A DNA stretch of 64,000 nucleotides from Limnanthes douglasii subsp. nivea. Its lineage: Eukaryota > Streptophyta > Magnoliopsida > Brassicales > Limnanthaceae. Of this stretch, positions 21,481-33,029 are shown piece after piece (the first letter of the stretch is position 1; every line of letters begins with the position of its first letter). The stretch is taken from NCBI GenBank assembly GCA_036936605.1, contig JAUPFV010000002.1, forward strand, positions 128,014,376 through 128,078,375, in the 5' to 3' direction. Both the position numbers and the translations under genes were made by a program. The notes beneath the pieces were generated by a model that saw only the letters and a program-made list of their open reading frames with translations, ran no database searches and was not told the origin of the DNA.

Positions 21481-22110
21481 GGTTTGGAGGTATGAAGAAG
21501 TTAAGGAATGAAGGAAGTATTAAAGTATGAAAGAAGTATAAAGTTTGTTTGACGAAATGGGTGTTCGAACTGCGAAGTTGGAAGCTTGGGTTGGCTATTA
21601 ATAGCGGTAATGGGATTGCTGAGATAAAAGATAGGGTTTCATGAGGGAGAGAAGTCTGAGTTGATAGGATTAGGGTTTGCAATTGAGACAACCATAATCG
21701 ATTTGGGGCTAATAGTTTAGTCCTGAATCGGATGTCTTAATTGGGCCAAGTTGGATTACTTTAGTCTAAACATATTAGGCCTTGTTTGTTTCTAGTCCAA
21801 TTCTTTTGGGCCTTGTTTGTAGAACTTGATTTATATTAATAAAGTTACCAATTAAAAAAAAAAAAACCTTTTATATTATAGAGTAGATGTATTTAAAGTA
21901 TTATTGGGTTTTTAATAATAAATATTTGACTAAAACAATTTTTTTTAAAAAAATTAATAAAAATATGGATATTAGATGGATAATATTTTAGATATTTAGT
22001 TTTAAATAATAATTTACCCAATAAAAATGATTAATAAATAATAATTTATTTTGAATATTCTTAGCACTTTCCACTTTAAACTTTGCTGAAGAAATAACTA
22101 TATTTATTTG

Positions 22111-23222
22111 CTGCAACTGTGAAGACTTAACTCACCTCTTCATCAATTGCAGCAATGCTTGGCAATTATGGAACTATTATGGTTTTATGTTTAAAGTACC
22201 AGTAAGAAGGCATATGAGTATAAGGCATATGTACTTGGTGTGGTTCAAATCAACAAACATAAAGTTTCATGTTACCCACATTGTCCCCCAACTGATAGTT
22301 TGGACAATATGGCGTAACAGAAACAATAGTAAGTTTGATAAGGCCACTGATTGTTTCAAAAGTGTTGTGACTAGAATAAATAGATTCATACTGAGTGTTG
22401 ATTTGAAACTTAGAACTAAGCACTGGTTTAAAATTGAAGATGCAGGATTAAAGTTAGGGGCACTATCTATCAGAAACAGAAAGGTGGCTTACCGGGTTTG
22501 GAGACCTCCTGAACAGGGTAGATTGAAAATTAATGCTGATGGCGCTGTGGACTTCACTGGAGAAGCCTCTGGAGGTCTTATCGTGCGAGACAGCAGTGGA
22601 AGCTGTATTGAAGGCGCTGGATTTGTCTTTGGCAAAATTAGCCCGTTTCAAGCAGAGCGACGTGCTCTAATTGAAACTCTTCTGCTTTGTCGCAAGAACG
22701 GTTGGAGACACGTTGATGTCGAGCTCGACTGCCTGTCGTTGGTAGCTAGCATCTCGTCGGGACAGTCGCATTGCAAAGGTGTTGAATTGTGCAGAGAGCT
22801 GCTCCTCCCCACCATGAAACTTACTCATGTCTCCAGATCGGAGAACACGGCAGCGGATTGGCTCGCGAAGCACTCTCTAGTGGTGAGGAAGAATTGGAGA
22901 TTCACTAACGAAATCCCTAATCCCCTTCTAGCTATACTGGCTCTTGAAGCTTTGGGTATAGGATACATAGATCCAGGTTAGATCTATGCATAGTCTGCGA
23001 TCTTTGGAGTTGGGAAAGAAAGAGAGAAGGCTGGCGATTTTCAGAAAGAATTAGGGTTACAAATTAGGTCTATCGATACAATAGGGCTTTATTTGACCCG
23101 ATTTCCATTAGCCTAATTAATTGGGCCTATTTTGTTTAAAGGCCTTCTCTTTGAAGGGCCTATTGTAGACTGTTTGATTTATTAATTCACTATTATTTGC
23201 CAAAAAAAAAAAAAAAAAAAAA
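22111..23222 (+). mobile_element. 5'-truncated LINE L4 with target-site duplication
   Basis: The TSD CTATATTTATTTG is at 22098-22110 and 23223-23235 (13 bp identical, up to 15 with ambiguous A bases). The copy holds only the last 290 codons of ORF2, a 3' UTR and a 21-A tail (23202-23222). This is a normal 5'-truncated LINE insertion. It lies in the same orientation as L3, 217 bp downstream of L3's TSD, and 173 bp separate its TSD from the host gene start codon. Confidence 0.96.
22112..22981 (+). pseudogene. LINE L4 ORF2 C-terminal fragment (zinc-finger-like end and RNase H)
   Basis: An uninterrupted frame runs from the truncation point to TAG 22979. It starts inside the Cys/His segment (CNCEDLTHLFINC) and carries a complete RNase H: Asp in NADGAV, Glu in AERRALIE, Asp in ELDCLSL, and ENTAADWLAKH. 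It ends GIGYIDPG, as L3 ends GVGYIDPG. The fragment cannot transpose alone. The open frame reflects recent insertion rather than selection, although an RNase H-like product from a fortuitous transcript cannot be excluded. Confidence 0.9.
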
Positions 23223-23235
23223 CTATATTTATTTG

Positions 23236-23408
23236 GATTTAATTTATAATCTTCCTAATCCACGTTAAGCAACCGCGTGGAAAAAAAGATATTGAGATAT
23301 CTTAGGTCGGTCGTTTTAAAATATAATCCTCATAAATTTCAAGCTCTACAATTCTTCTACTCTTTCATTTACCCTCTAATCTCCTCTCTCTCTAGACTTC
23401 GATTAACG
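23236..23408 (+). promoter_or_regulatory. Core promoter and 5' leader of the NHL gene
   Basis: Only 173 bp of non-element sequence separates the L4 TSD from the ATG. It holds CCACGTT (ACGT core, about 23260), an inverted repeat AGATAT-TGAG-ATATCT (23287-23302), a TATA-like AAATATAAT (23318-23326) and a CT-rich leader (about 23371-23395). Any upstream elements now lie beyond L4 and L3. Confidence 0.5.
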
Positions 23409-24146
23409 ATGCAAGAACCATCTAGACCTGCAACCGGGTATCCATACCCAAATCCAAATCCGAATCCGACTCAACCTCCGCCTCCGAACTGTTACCCTAA
23501 CTACCCACCGCCACCACAGGCCGCCTACCCTTACCAAAACCCTTATTATGCTTCTCCACAACCAACCGCACGCGCCACCTTCATCCGCCGCTTAATAATA
23601 CTCGGCTTCGCCGTCCTGATTCTCATCGCTATCGTTTTCCTCATCCTCACCCTCGTCCTCCGTCCTCGTCTCCCTGATTTTCGCATTGATTCTCTCTCCG
23701 TATCGAATTTCAACGCAACCGCCGCCACAAATCTAGTCACCGGAACCTGGAACATTGGGTTTCAAGTGACCAACCCTAACAAAAAGGCGTCTCTCCGTTA
23801 CGACAACGTTGTCTGCTCAGTCTCCCACGGATCGTATCTCTTATCGGAGAATCGTCTCCCGCCGTTCTATCAGCCGTCGAAGGAGCAGAGAATCGTAAAC
23901 GCCAGTTTGTCGGTGGCCGGGACTTACGTCGACAAAGGTGTGATAGACTCGATGAATTTTGATAGGAGTACAAGTGATGGAGTTGCGTTTGCTGTTAGGC
24001 TTGCGGCTAGGCTGGGGTATAGGTATGGGAGCTGGAGAGGGAGGAGTAGGTGGCTTAGTGTCTACTGCGGTGGTGTTTCAGTCCGAGTTTCGAGTGGTGG
24101 TACCGGAAAGATGGTCGGTGGAGGGAGGCAGTGCAGGGTTGGATAA
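23409..24146 (+). CDS. NDR1/HIN1-like (NHL), LEA_2-domain membrane protein
   Basis: This is the one clear host gene. The 245-residue product has a Pro/Tyr/Asn-rich cytosolic N-terminus (about 1-55), a single hydrophobic segment (about 62-84, LIILGFAVLILIAIVFLIL) preceded by RR, and an outer LEA_2 domain (about 110-225) with FQVTNPN, a hallmark of the family, and Asn-glycosylation sites such as NAT and NAS. NHL proteins sit in the plasma membrane; some act in defence or stress signalling, but most members have no known task. I start at 23409 (MQEPSRPATG); an in-frame ATG at 23277 would put unrelated leader sequence before it. No intron is needed and no break is seen. Upstream sequence has been displaced by L4 and L3, downstream sequence by a Mutator-like element 517 bp after the stop. 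Confidence 0.9.
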   Translation: MQEPSRPATGYPYPNPNPNPTQPPPPNCYPNYPPPPQAAYPYQNPYYASPQPTARATFIRRLIILGFAVLILIAIVFLILTLVLRPRLPDFRIDSLSVSNFNATAATNLVTGTWNIGFQVTNPNKKASLRYDNVVCSVSHGSYLLSENRLPPFYQPSKEQRIVNASLSVAGTYVDKGVIDSMNFDRSTSDGVAFAVRLAARLGYRYGSWRGRSRWLSVYCGGVSVRVSSGGTGKMVGGGRQCRVG

Positions 24147-24654
24147 CATTCTGGAAAAGGAAGGAAAGATCAGTCTTATATGAAGTTAGAGTAGACTTTT
24201 TATGAATCGGAGATTCAATATTGTTTAATTATCAGTCTTGGAACTAGTCCTATATGCTTTTGTTTTGCTTAGTGAATAATAGTAGCCAAATTTCATGCTC
24301 CTTTTTTAGTGCGAAAAATTTCGTTTATCATCATTTTTCTCCATCCATTAACCATAAGAGTAGTAGTCCAAAAACAAATTTGGGTTAGGATATATGTACT
24401 TTTGGGTACATTTTGTATTCAAAATAAAATTTTCATCTCATTTTGTATCCAAAATATCTTTTTGATGAAAAATCACCCAACATAATATGCCTACGCACAT
24501 TTTATTCTTCTTCCACTAAAACTTCTATAGATTGATTCTTTGTTGTTTTGTCCAGAACTTAATTCTCTTCACTTACCCCTGAAATTTACACCTCTTTTAA
24601 TATTTTGGTTAAATTACGGTCCGGTCCCAAAATTTTGACCAATTTACACCCCAT
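24147..24654. other. 3' flank of the NHL gene
   Basis: AT-rich, with no coding signal and no recognised repeat; it should contain the NHL 3' UTR. No canonical AATAAA is obvious in the first 150 bp. Confidence 0.45.
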
Positions 24655-24663
24655 TTTTATAAA

Positions 24664-25728
24664 GGGTAAAACTATTTCCTCCATCAATTATTTTATTTCC
24701 TCCAAAAATTAAATAAAAAGCTCCACTTTGTTATTTTCTCCATAAAGAAAATAACATATTTATCCTTTTTTTTTAATCTCAGAACTCATTCATTCTCTAG
24801 CAACTCCATCGACTTTTACTTCCATATCAATTATCTCCCACCCTATACTTCTGCACACCCAACCAACCCTATTAGCTTCTCACCATCAATCACGCATAAA
24901 TCCTAACCCTAGCCACTATAAAAACGGCCTCATCTTCAGATTTCTCTTCAAAATTTGAAATTTTTCAAACCTTAACCCACCTATTTGATTTCTCTTATAA
25001 TCTTGAAAAACGACGAAATTTTTTCTTGAATTTGTCTAAGCTAGAAATCATTCGTTATTTAAAAAAAATAACACTTAAAATGCACCATTATTTATTGAAA
25101 CAGACGAAATGCACCTAATTCCGAGACAATATCTCGGAATTAAGTGCATTTTTTTTATATAAAAAACACCTGATTCAGAGGTGCTGTCTCGGAATCAGGT
25201 GTTTTTTTTACATAAAAAACACACCAAATTCCGAGATGTTGTCTCGGAATCAAGTGTTTTTTTGTAGAAAAAAACAACTCATTCCTATATGATGTCTCGG
25301 AATTAATTGTTTTATGCTAAAACCTGCACAAATCGGGATTTTCGAAAATATGTTTCTTTTAACACGGATTTTTAAATTACATGAATGTAAAACTAAAAAA
25401 ACAAGATTAAATTATCTTGTTGGTTGATTAGGTGATGTTCTCCGGTGTTAAATCTTTGATTTGGATGTCTTCCTCTTCAATGAGTAATCTTTAAGAACTT
25501 TTTTGTTTTTGTTTTTAGGATTTAATTTTAGAAACTAAATCATATATGTTGGATTTAATTTGGCTTAATCATGTGTTTGTTGATATAAGGATTTCATAAC
25601 GGGTAATGACATTAAGTTATAAATTAGAAGGTAAAATGAGGACAATATAGTAAAAGCAAATGATAAGTCTTTTTTTATTTTAAAATATGGAGGAAATAAA
25701 AAATATGATGGGGGAAGTAGGTTTACCC
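24664..25728. mobile_element. Non-autonomous Mutator-like element (MULE)
   Basis: The ends are GGGTAAA and TTTACCC, in terminal inverted repeats of roughly 65 bp (left TATTTCCTCCATC..., right the inverse with some mismatches). A 9-bp TSD, TTTTATAAA, flanks it exactly at 24655-24663 and 25729-25737; 9 bp is the Mutator superfamily length. The 1,065-bp inside has no transposase. It contains a promoter-like segment (CACTATAAAAACGG near 24915) and the hairpin array at 25101-25315. It could be a Pack-MULE, but I do not recognise a captured gene. Confidence 0.88.
25101..25315. repeat. Array of four hairpin-forming units, period about 54 bp
   Basis: Stem arms pair at 25111-25126/25132-25147, 25166-25180/25188-25202, 25219-25236/25242-25257 and about 25274-25286/25298-25310. 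Arms share ATTCCGAGA and TCTCGGAAT. Loops are 5-7 nt in the first three units. Each hairpin is preceded by A-runs and followed by T-runs. Centres are 54-55 bp apart. The last unit has the weakest stem. Confidence 0.9.
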
Positions 25729-25737
25729 TTTTATAAA

Positions 25738-26432
25738 AGGTATCTAGATTATGAGGATCGATGATTACGTGGCTACACCCATATTTATTCTTTCAGAGAT
25801 AATCATAGTATCCACCTTTGTTTCACCGGAGGAGGTCGAGAGCCAACTAGATAGTTGAAGAATATAGAGGTTTGATCGACGACTTAACATCACTATTTCT
25901 GTTGGTTGGGAGAAAAAACAATATACAATTCGTTAAACAATAGAGAAATGGAATACAGAACTCACCTGATCGGAACAAGTCAAACAGTACCGACATGAGA
26001 GTCTGTTACAAAACATCTGACACTGACTTCTACGAGGGTTTTGAACAAGGACAGAATCGAGTAGTTAAGCGTTTTATTTTTTGTTCAAATCCGTCGTACG
26101 AGTACTAATCGTCATAAGCCATTTGTTAGAGGCCTTCGATGCGCAATCAGATAGAGTAACAAGAAATTACTCTTCTTCACCAAAGTATATACAAGCAGAA
26201 ACTTTTGGGTGGTAGTTAGAAATGGAATAGCAGGATAGAGGAGCCGTGTTTTCTGCGAAAGGAAACAACGCCAAATGATTCCCATAAAAAAATTGTATGT
26301 TTGACTTCTTTTTGTTTAGAGAAGATATGACAAATTTTAGACACAAATGGGTACCTTTAATAAGTAATGAAGGTCTATAATTTTCAATGATTGAACGTTT
26401 ATCATGATATCTATTGAGATCAATTTCAAATT
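25738..26432. other. Gene-free spacer between the MULE and L5
   Basis: About 700 bp without coding potential or a recognised repeat. It ends at the 3' TSD of L5. Confidence 0.5.
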
Positions 26433-26819
26433 TAAACTTGCATCATTTTTTCCCCAAGATTGCAAATTTTATTGATGTTGAAATGAAAACAATATTTTTT
26501 ACATATTTTGATCATCTTGTCACATAGTTTGATTAGTGTTGGCAATTATCCTAATATCTTTTCTTGTGCCAGCTTCATCTCTATCCTTCCTTGTGGCAGC
26601 TATCTACTTTATCTTGATCCTTAGAGTCTTCTTCCCTATCATCTTTTTCCCTTTATGTTTTTAAGTATTCTTGTAACTCGAAAAATAGAGAATCAAATAT
26701 GCTAATGGTCAGGTTTTTAGGCCTGCCAAGCAGTTAGTGAACATCAGAAAAACCTAAAATGTCATAGGTTCAATGATTCTAGCAAGAGAATAGCAGATAG
26801 TGCACTTGGAGGTTAGTTA

Positions 26820-29235
26820 TCAATGATTATGAAGTCTGATTGTTCTTTTAATGCAAACTTGGCTAACTTGTCCGCAACAATATTCTGCTCTCTATAAATA
26901 TGTTTAAGGGTCATTTATGGCTTTATCAAGTTTCCACAACACAATAGGATTTGTTTAAAATGCCATGGATACTTCCCTGAAGCTAACATGTTAAATAGTC
27001 CTAATGAATCTATTTCATTGTCAATCATGTTTAAGTTTTTATCTTTACAGCATAAAAAGCCATTCAATAGTGCATAAATTTCAGCAACTAGTGGTGAACA
27101 TTTACCTATTAAAGTACATTTGGCTAGCACTAAATCACCTTGTTCATCCCTTAATATAAAACCATAACTTGATTCACTATTGATTAAAAATGAACCATCA
27201 CAATTCAGTTTAATACGATCAAGTGAAGGTAAATTCCATTTTACGTAAATAAAAGGCTTGAAATGTTTAAGATGATTAATGCAGTTTTAAATATTTAGCT
27301 ATACGAGAGTCACCTATCCAGTGTTTTCTGTTGAGTGATAACGATGAGTCTAAAGAAATAAGCATGTAAGATATTTGATTGATGATCTTTTTATACGAGA
27401 TAGCTATATCTTTGTGTTTACAGTTGTTTCTGGCACTCCATATTGACCAGATTACCAATGAAGGTAAAATAGTTTGTATATGGGTTGTTTTAGATGTTGA
27501 TAGTAGCCATAAGTTAATGGTGTGATTGATTTTCATGTGTCTACTTATTCTAATGCTAAAAAAATTCAGAAAAGAAAAATAAAACATTCTAGGAAGATTC
27601 ACAAGTTATGAAGACATGATTTAAATTTTTTGAGTTCTGACATCTTAGGCATTTAGAAGCAAGTTGAAAACCTTTTCTTTGTAATATAGCATCTACGCTT
27701 ATTAAGTTATATAATACTCTGTAAAGAGTGAAGGAACACTTCTTTGGAGAGGTATTGTTTCAAATTTTTTCCTTTAATTAATGAACTTGTGTCTTAATGC
27801 ATTAACTATATTTTTTAAATTGAAGGGGTGACACTGTGGAAATCTTCCAGATGATGGTGTCTTCCTCATCTCTGTTAATATGTGTTTTGCTAATTTTGTT
27901 AATGTTTGCACGCAATATATAAGATTGATGTTTAGGCAAATCTCAATGGTTATTAGTCCAATATTCAATTACATTTGTTGGAGTATGTTGAGATGAGTTA
28001 GCTATTGTTAATATGATCAGTGGTTCAGTATGGTGCCATCTATCTAACCAAAAGTCTAAGTTTCCCTTGCCTAGTTTCATGAAATATGTGTTTTCAGCTT
28101 CTTTTTTAACTTCAAATATTCTTTTCCAAGTTTTAGAATTTAGAGTGCATTAGGTTAGCCTATAGTGTTTTATTGTCTCTGAAAGTTAACCAAAGTTTAA
28201 AAGAATAGGCCTTCTGAATATCTTTTAAGTTTCTAATGTTTAGGTCATTTTCACTATATGGTTTACATAGATCATTCCAATTGGTCCATGGTGTTGTTTT
28301 ACTATTTTCACTATAACCCCACATAAATTTATTCAGAAGTTTTTATTTATTCTTGTTATTATATTCAAAGGTAATTGAACAGAATGCAAATAGTAAGATG
28401 GGTAAGATAAGAGAATTGATTTGATTAATGTTACTCTTCCCCCATATGAAATGTTTTTGAGTTCCATTCATTATTTTTTCTATTAGAACCTCAAAGAGTG
28501 AATAATAGTTATTAGCATGTATTGAGATGCCTAAGTATTTAAAAGGTAAACTACCTTGTTTGAAACCTAAGTATTTTTCGAGAGAGTTGATCCTAGTTCT
28601 GTTCATTGTTGTAGGAGTTATAAAAGTTTTTTTTTGTTAATTTATTTTTTGGTCTGAAAGCATTTGATATATATCTAATTTTTTGGAAAGTTTCTTAATA
28701 TTTGTTAGTGAACAATGTAGGAATCGAATGATATCATCAGCATATGCTAAACAGTTTATACTTAAAGGAACTTTTCATGTTATAAGACATTGATTTATGG
28801 TAGCCAATTAGTTTATTTATACCTCTTATTAAGGATTTCTCAGCTATAATAAAAGGCTTGGGGACAAAGGGCCCCCCTGCCTCAAACCATTACCAGAATT
28901 AAAGAAACCAAATGATGTTCATTGATTATTACTGAATATGTAATATTTTCAATGCTTTTCTTAATTAGCCTAATTACTTGATGATTAAAACCAAATGATG
29001 ACATTACTTCATATATGATTTTAAACTCTAACTTATCAAATTCTTTTGACATATCTAAGCTGATTATTAGGTTGTCACCTCTAGTTTTCATGTTAAGGTC
29101 TTTAGTCATTTCTTGAGTAATTAAGATGTTTTCTTGTATGAATCTTTTTTCAATATAAGCACCTTGTTCTTTTGAAATGATTAAATGTAGTAGTTTAGCT
29201 AATCTGTTATTCAGTATTTTAGATATAATTATATT
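26820..29235 (-). pseudogene. LINE L5 ORF2, distal part (RT palm to RNase H)
   Basis: Reading leftwards from the G2 junction: IISKILNNRLAKLLHLIISK (RT fingers), ISLDMSKEFDKL at about 29060, a YADD catalytic motif at about 28745-28734, FKYLGISI at about 28535, WSIWSARNN at about 27440, and a worn RNase H with AEIYALLNGFLCC (about 27080) and KLAKFA-type sequence near 26860. Frameshifts and stops are frequent. The piece continues ORF2 from 37296 once G2 is removed. Confidence 0.88.
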
Positions 29236-29807
29236 TGTTACGAAAAATAAAAAGTTCTACCACAGTAATGTCTTTAAGTTTTTAACCAAGAAAGAGATAA
29301 GAAAAAAAAATTCATCGATAGGTTATTCCTATTTATAATGCTATGAGTTAGTGGGCAGTTACAATTAGTGCTCCACTAACTCACTAATGTCACTCTTCCT
29401 ATAATTTCGGAACAACTACTTAAAACGGTTTGACTTAAGAATCAAAACATGTGTTTATACAATAAATAAAGAAACGCTTTATCTGGATTGTGCCTTAAAC
29501 CGAGCTCGGCTATTCCTTGAGCTCGATCAAATCTGTTCTTATGTGCAGAGCTCGAGCTCACTGGGCAAGTGATCAACCAATCATCTTTGAGTTCACACTA
29601 AGCCCTGGTCTGTTCATCACATCCTTAATCTGATCGATCAATTCGTTGCTCCAAGTATCATCAAGTTTGCTCTCATTCTCTCTTTGAGGTCGTCAGAGAC
29701 GCAAAGCTCGTCTTTCTCGTCCTTGTTTCTTTGTCGCCTTATCCCAAGCTCGTGGTCTACCTTTCCTGCTCATGTTCGTACTCATTTGGGGAAATCTCCC
29801 CTTATCG
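29236..29807 (-). repeat. 3' LTR of G2
   Basis: 572 bp, TG...TATCG on the plus strand (the expected CA end has become CG). It aligns with the LTR at 36658-37290 through TACCACAGTAATGTCTTTAA, CTATAATTTCGGAACAAC and the GAGCTCGA-rich part. Confidence 0.9.
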
Positions 29808-30343
29808 GGGCTCCCTCTAGTTTATAGATTTATTAATTTTTAGAAAAATATTAGTAAACCTGTAAAATAAAAATCAATATTAAATTGAAACCCATAAGTA
29901 GCCGCGTGGTTATTCCAAATACCTTAAGGCTTTATCTGCTGACACGTGTTGTTGATGTAACTACAATGGTTCGGACACCGCTGTTCCATGGAGAAAATGC
30001 CTGATGTTTCAGTTGTTGGCACAACTTCCCACTGATTACTTATATCACACACTATTTTGCAGAAGTATTTACACCATCTCACTCTGTCTTGCTGGAGAAG
30101 AAGATACCACCTGCAACCTAAACATTCTTTTTTGGATTTTCATTACCAACTAGGTACAAAATCTCTTAACACATATAATCATTTTTATTATGTAAATCGC
30201 AGAACCCTAGATTTTGGAAAGCAATTTCTGTTAGTAATTTATTCCCTCGAATGCACATATCTTTCCCTCGTCAAATCGATAGCCCTTGCCTGCTATAAAC
30301 ATGCTGATTTGTATCATTGCCTCATTGCAGTTTCAGTAAAAGT

Positions 30344-32850
30344 ATGGCACCAAAAAGGGTGACGAAGACGAAAGCAAACAAAACTATGAAGCCCAAAATA
30401 CATTTAGAGGCCTACTTCTCGCAGATAGCCCCAAAATACATTTATTTAGATAATAATGGGGTAACTAACCTCAGGAACAGATGTAGGATTCTTGAGGATG
30501 TGATTACAAGAGCACCTATTGTAGGCGAGCAACCTTATCAAGCCCAAGAGACAGAGGCGTGTCTCTTTACTACCTTGTTCGATTGGGGGTTAAGATTGCC
30601 ACTTCCCGAATTAATTTGTAACTACTTTAACGTACTAAACATTTTCCCCACTCAAATTTCGGCAAACGGGTGGAGGCTATTAATTTTTGTAATGCTGAGC
30701 TCGCGCCTTCTTAGAACTGATATATTCTTGGCAGACTTGCTATCAGCCACTGACGTTACCAAAATGTCCAAGGCCCCGTTCTTTTATACCCATTTCAAAG
30801 GAATAATTTTTTTTTTTCGAGCTTCCCACCTCCGATAGGAATTGGAAAAATTCGTTTGTTTTTGTGTCTGGAAACTGGGAGCATAAAACCCCTACTCTAA
30901 ACCTTCAATTAGAAATGAAATAGAAAATAAAATGTAAGTCTTAATATGATTTTCTGAAATGCGAAATTCGCTCGAAGCCCTGTTAAGTAATAGCCCATGA
31001 ATCTTGTTTTGTGCAAGTGAGTTAGCTAATCGCAGTTGGTGAAAGGAAAAGAGAGCTAAAGATTATCTAAAACGTCTGATTAGAGTTGGGAATTTGTCGT
31101 GCGAAGCGTGGCAGCATGATCCTAAGCAACTATTTACACACTATAATTACTTGAAGTCAGGCTTGTGGTCGATTCCGGAGTTGAAGATCACAACAGAAAG
31201 TAGAGTTACTGTGACAGATGGGTCAGAAGCTACCATGGATTGCATTAGGGCGCTACTGGGGAAGAAGTACTGGGAGAATAACAACGCCGGTATCTGGCTT
31301 GCAATTACTCAAATTACCCAAAAGGGTAGTGAGGTAGGGGATTCATCATCTGCTCCCGCCCAACCATGCGAACAATGGAATGAGTCCGTTAACAACAAAA
31401 GGAAAGAGGTCGAGCAGTTTGAAAAGAAAGCACCTGAGGTACCAGAAGCTGCTCAAACTAGTAAGGTGCCAGAAGCTGCGCAAACTAGTAAAGTACGAGT
31501 AGAACGAGAGGAAGATGAGAAAGTGATTGAAAACACTGTTCCTCTCAATGTGAGGAATTTTCATCTTAGAGACGACAGTGATATCACGGGGGCTACCTCG
31601 GGTGAAAAAAACTTTCCCCCCAATTCAACATTCACCGAAACAAAGTAAAGATCAGAATCCAACTGCGGTGGAAGAGTTGATTGACTTGGGGGGGAATGAT
31701 GAGGAGGAAAAATATGAGCCGCAAAAGAAAAATATTATCCCTCAGAGATCGCCAAACGAATGAAACAGTGGGTGTACTATTCCAATATTGGAGATGGTAC
31801 TGTGCCACAAACATTAGAGAACACAGAGAAACAAAAATGTGAGGATAAATGAGCTGGGGCTAGCCAACAGATGGTGCCCTTGGAAGAGTTGCTGCCTAAA
31901 CAAATCATCATACCACGCCCTTCTTCATTCATGTTCGAGCACCTCCGCCGGATTCCAGATTTGTCGTATTATGACAAGATGTCAATTCTTGAAATCTTAC
32001 AACGACTAGTGGAGCTGGAAATCGAGGTAAACTCACATCTTATGGTTATGTCTAATTAGAAATAGAAAAATAATTCTAAATTTCTAATGGTATGCAGCTT
32101 CACCACAACTCTGTCGTGCTGGGTTATCAGAACATGTCTCCCGTTGATTTGGATACTATGGAGAAGTGGGGATCAGAAGCCATGGTTTTTGGTTCAGCCA
32201 AAAAGTGTTGCAGAAGTCATTCACCTGGAGCACGCTTATAACTTGACCAAAATAACCAAACCCGCAGCCATTGATGCAAAGGCCAAACTGGAGAAGATAA
32301 TGGAAACATTACAAGAAGCTGTAAAATGCAGCGATAAGAGGTGGAAAACAGCGTCTGACAATCATAAGATTGTCTTAAAAAACGAGAATCTACTGAAGAG
32401 AAATGACGAGCTGCATGTTCCGAGCTTGAATATAATGGATAGGACTCTGAACCACGCGAAAATGATGGAGGAATAGGCGGAGCAGATATCAACTCTGATT
32501 GCTGATGTGACTAAGTTGACTGCCCAATTGGAGGAAAGATGTGCACAACTCGAGCAAGAGCGACATCAGTGGAAGACGGACGCAGAATCATCTGTGGTAG
32601 AAAGGGAGAATCAGGTGTTCACTGTTGTTACAGAGATGATAGCTAAATAAAATAGGAAAGATATAGTTGAGCTGATGGCCTTGAATCCTAGGCTAAACTT
32701 GGGATCTTTGGCATCTCTAGTTTAGGGTTCTGTGCCATCTCAAACTATGACCTTACCACTTGCGCCTATCACCAGATTTGATACTACTGCAAGAGCTGAT
32801 GGTGCTCTTTCAGAGCGAGCAAAGCTGCCCCCTTCCCCAAATGCTAAATA
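30344..32850 (+). pseudogene. Antisense accessory gene of G2 (PF04195-like plus coiled coil)
   Basis: It begins at ATG 30344 (MAPKRVTKTKANKTMK, a basic N-terminus). A PF04195-like domain follows at about 30540-30760 (FDWGLRLPLPELI, PTQISANGWRLLI). A probable intron has donor GTAAGT at 30934 and an acceptor near 31015 or 31034. The middle holds a 10-residue tandem repeat, VPEAAQTSK, at 31439-31498 and acidic, Lys-rich stretches. A long coiled coil covers about 32240-32640 (TLIADVTKLTAQLEER). Several stops and frame changes interrupt it. The order (globular domain, charged region, coiled coil) matches G3 and G4, but sequence similarity is low, so this is a diverged lineage. The gene converges with gag-pol of the same element. 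Confidence 0.75.
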
Positions 32851-33029
32851 ACGACAAGATTTGTTTTTGTCGTGATTTTTGTTGTATGTTTTGCATACTA
32901 AAACTTTGTGTTACCTGTAATAATGAACTTTTTTTTAAACATTCTGAACTGTTTATAACTTACTTTATGAAAATTGGTTATTGTCATGAATAATTATGGA
33001 TAAAATGTGGAGTATGTGTCTGCTCTTTG

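Larger units (their letters stand above)
15926..21866 (+). mobile_element. Complete LINE L3 with target-site duplications and intact ORFs
   Basis: Boundaries are fixed by the TSD CCTTTTATATTATA at 15912-15925 and 21867-21880 (14 bp identical; up to 16 if ambiguous A bases are counted). The element is 5,941 bp: 5' UTR of about 205 bp, ORF1, overlapping ORF2, a 373-bp 3' UTR and a 13-A tail (21854-21866). Both ORFs are open and every catalytic motif looked for is present. It is the youngest and best-preserved element here, and could be autonomous if transcribed. Confidence 0.97.

Noticed and set aside
22112..22981. Domesticated host RNase H gene
   Set aside because: TSDs and a poly-A tail show it is a 5'-truncated LINE copy; the open frame fits recent insertion.
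23546..23973. Antisense open frames opposite the NHL gene
   Set aside because: They are shadows of the GC-rich coding region; the plus frame has the membrane segment and LEA_2 motif.
24780..25060. Captured host gene in the MULE
   Set aside because: The segment has gene-like composition and a TATA-like word but no recognisable coding motif; left as a possibility only.
25101..25315. Bacterial-type rho-independent terminators
   Set aside because: Hairpin plus T-run shape is present, but the setting is a plant MULE and four units repeat in phase.
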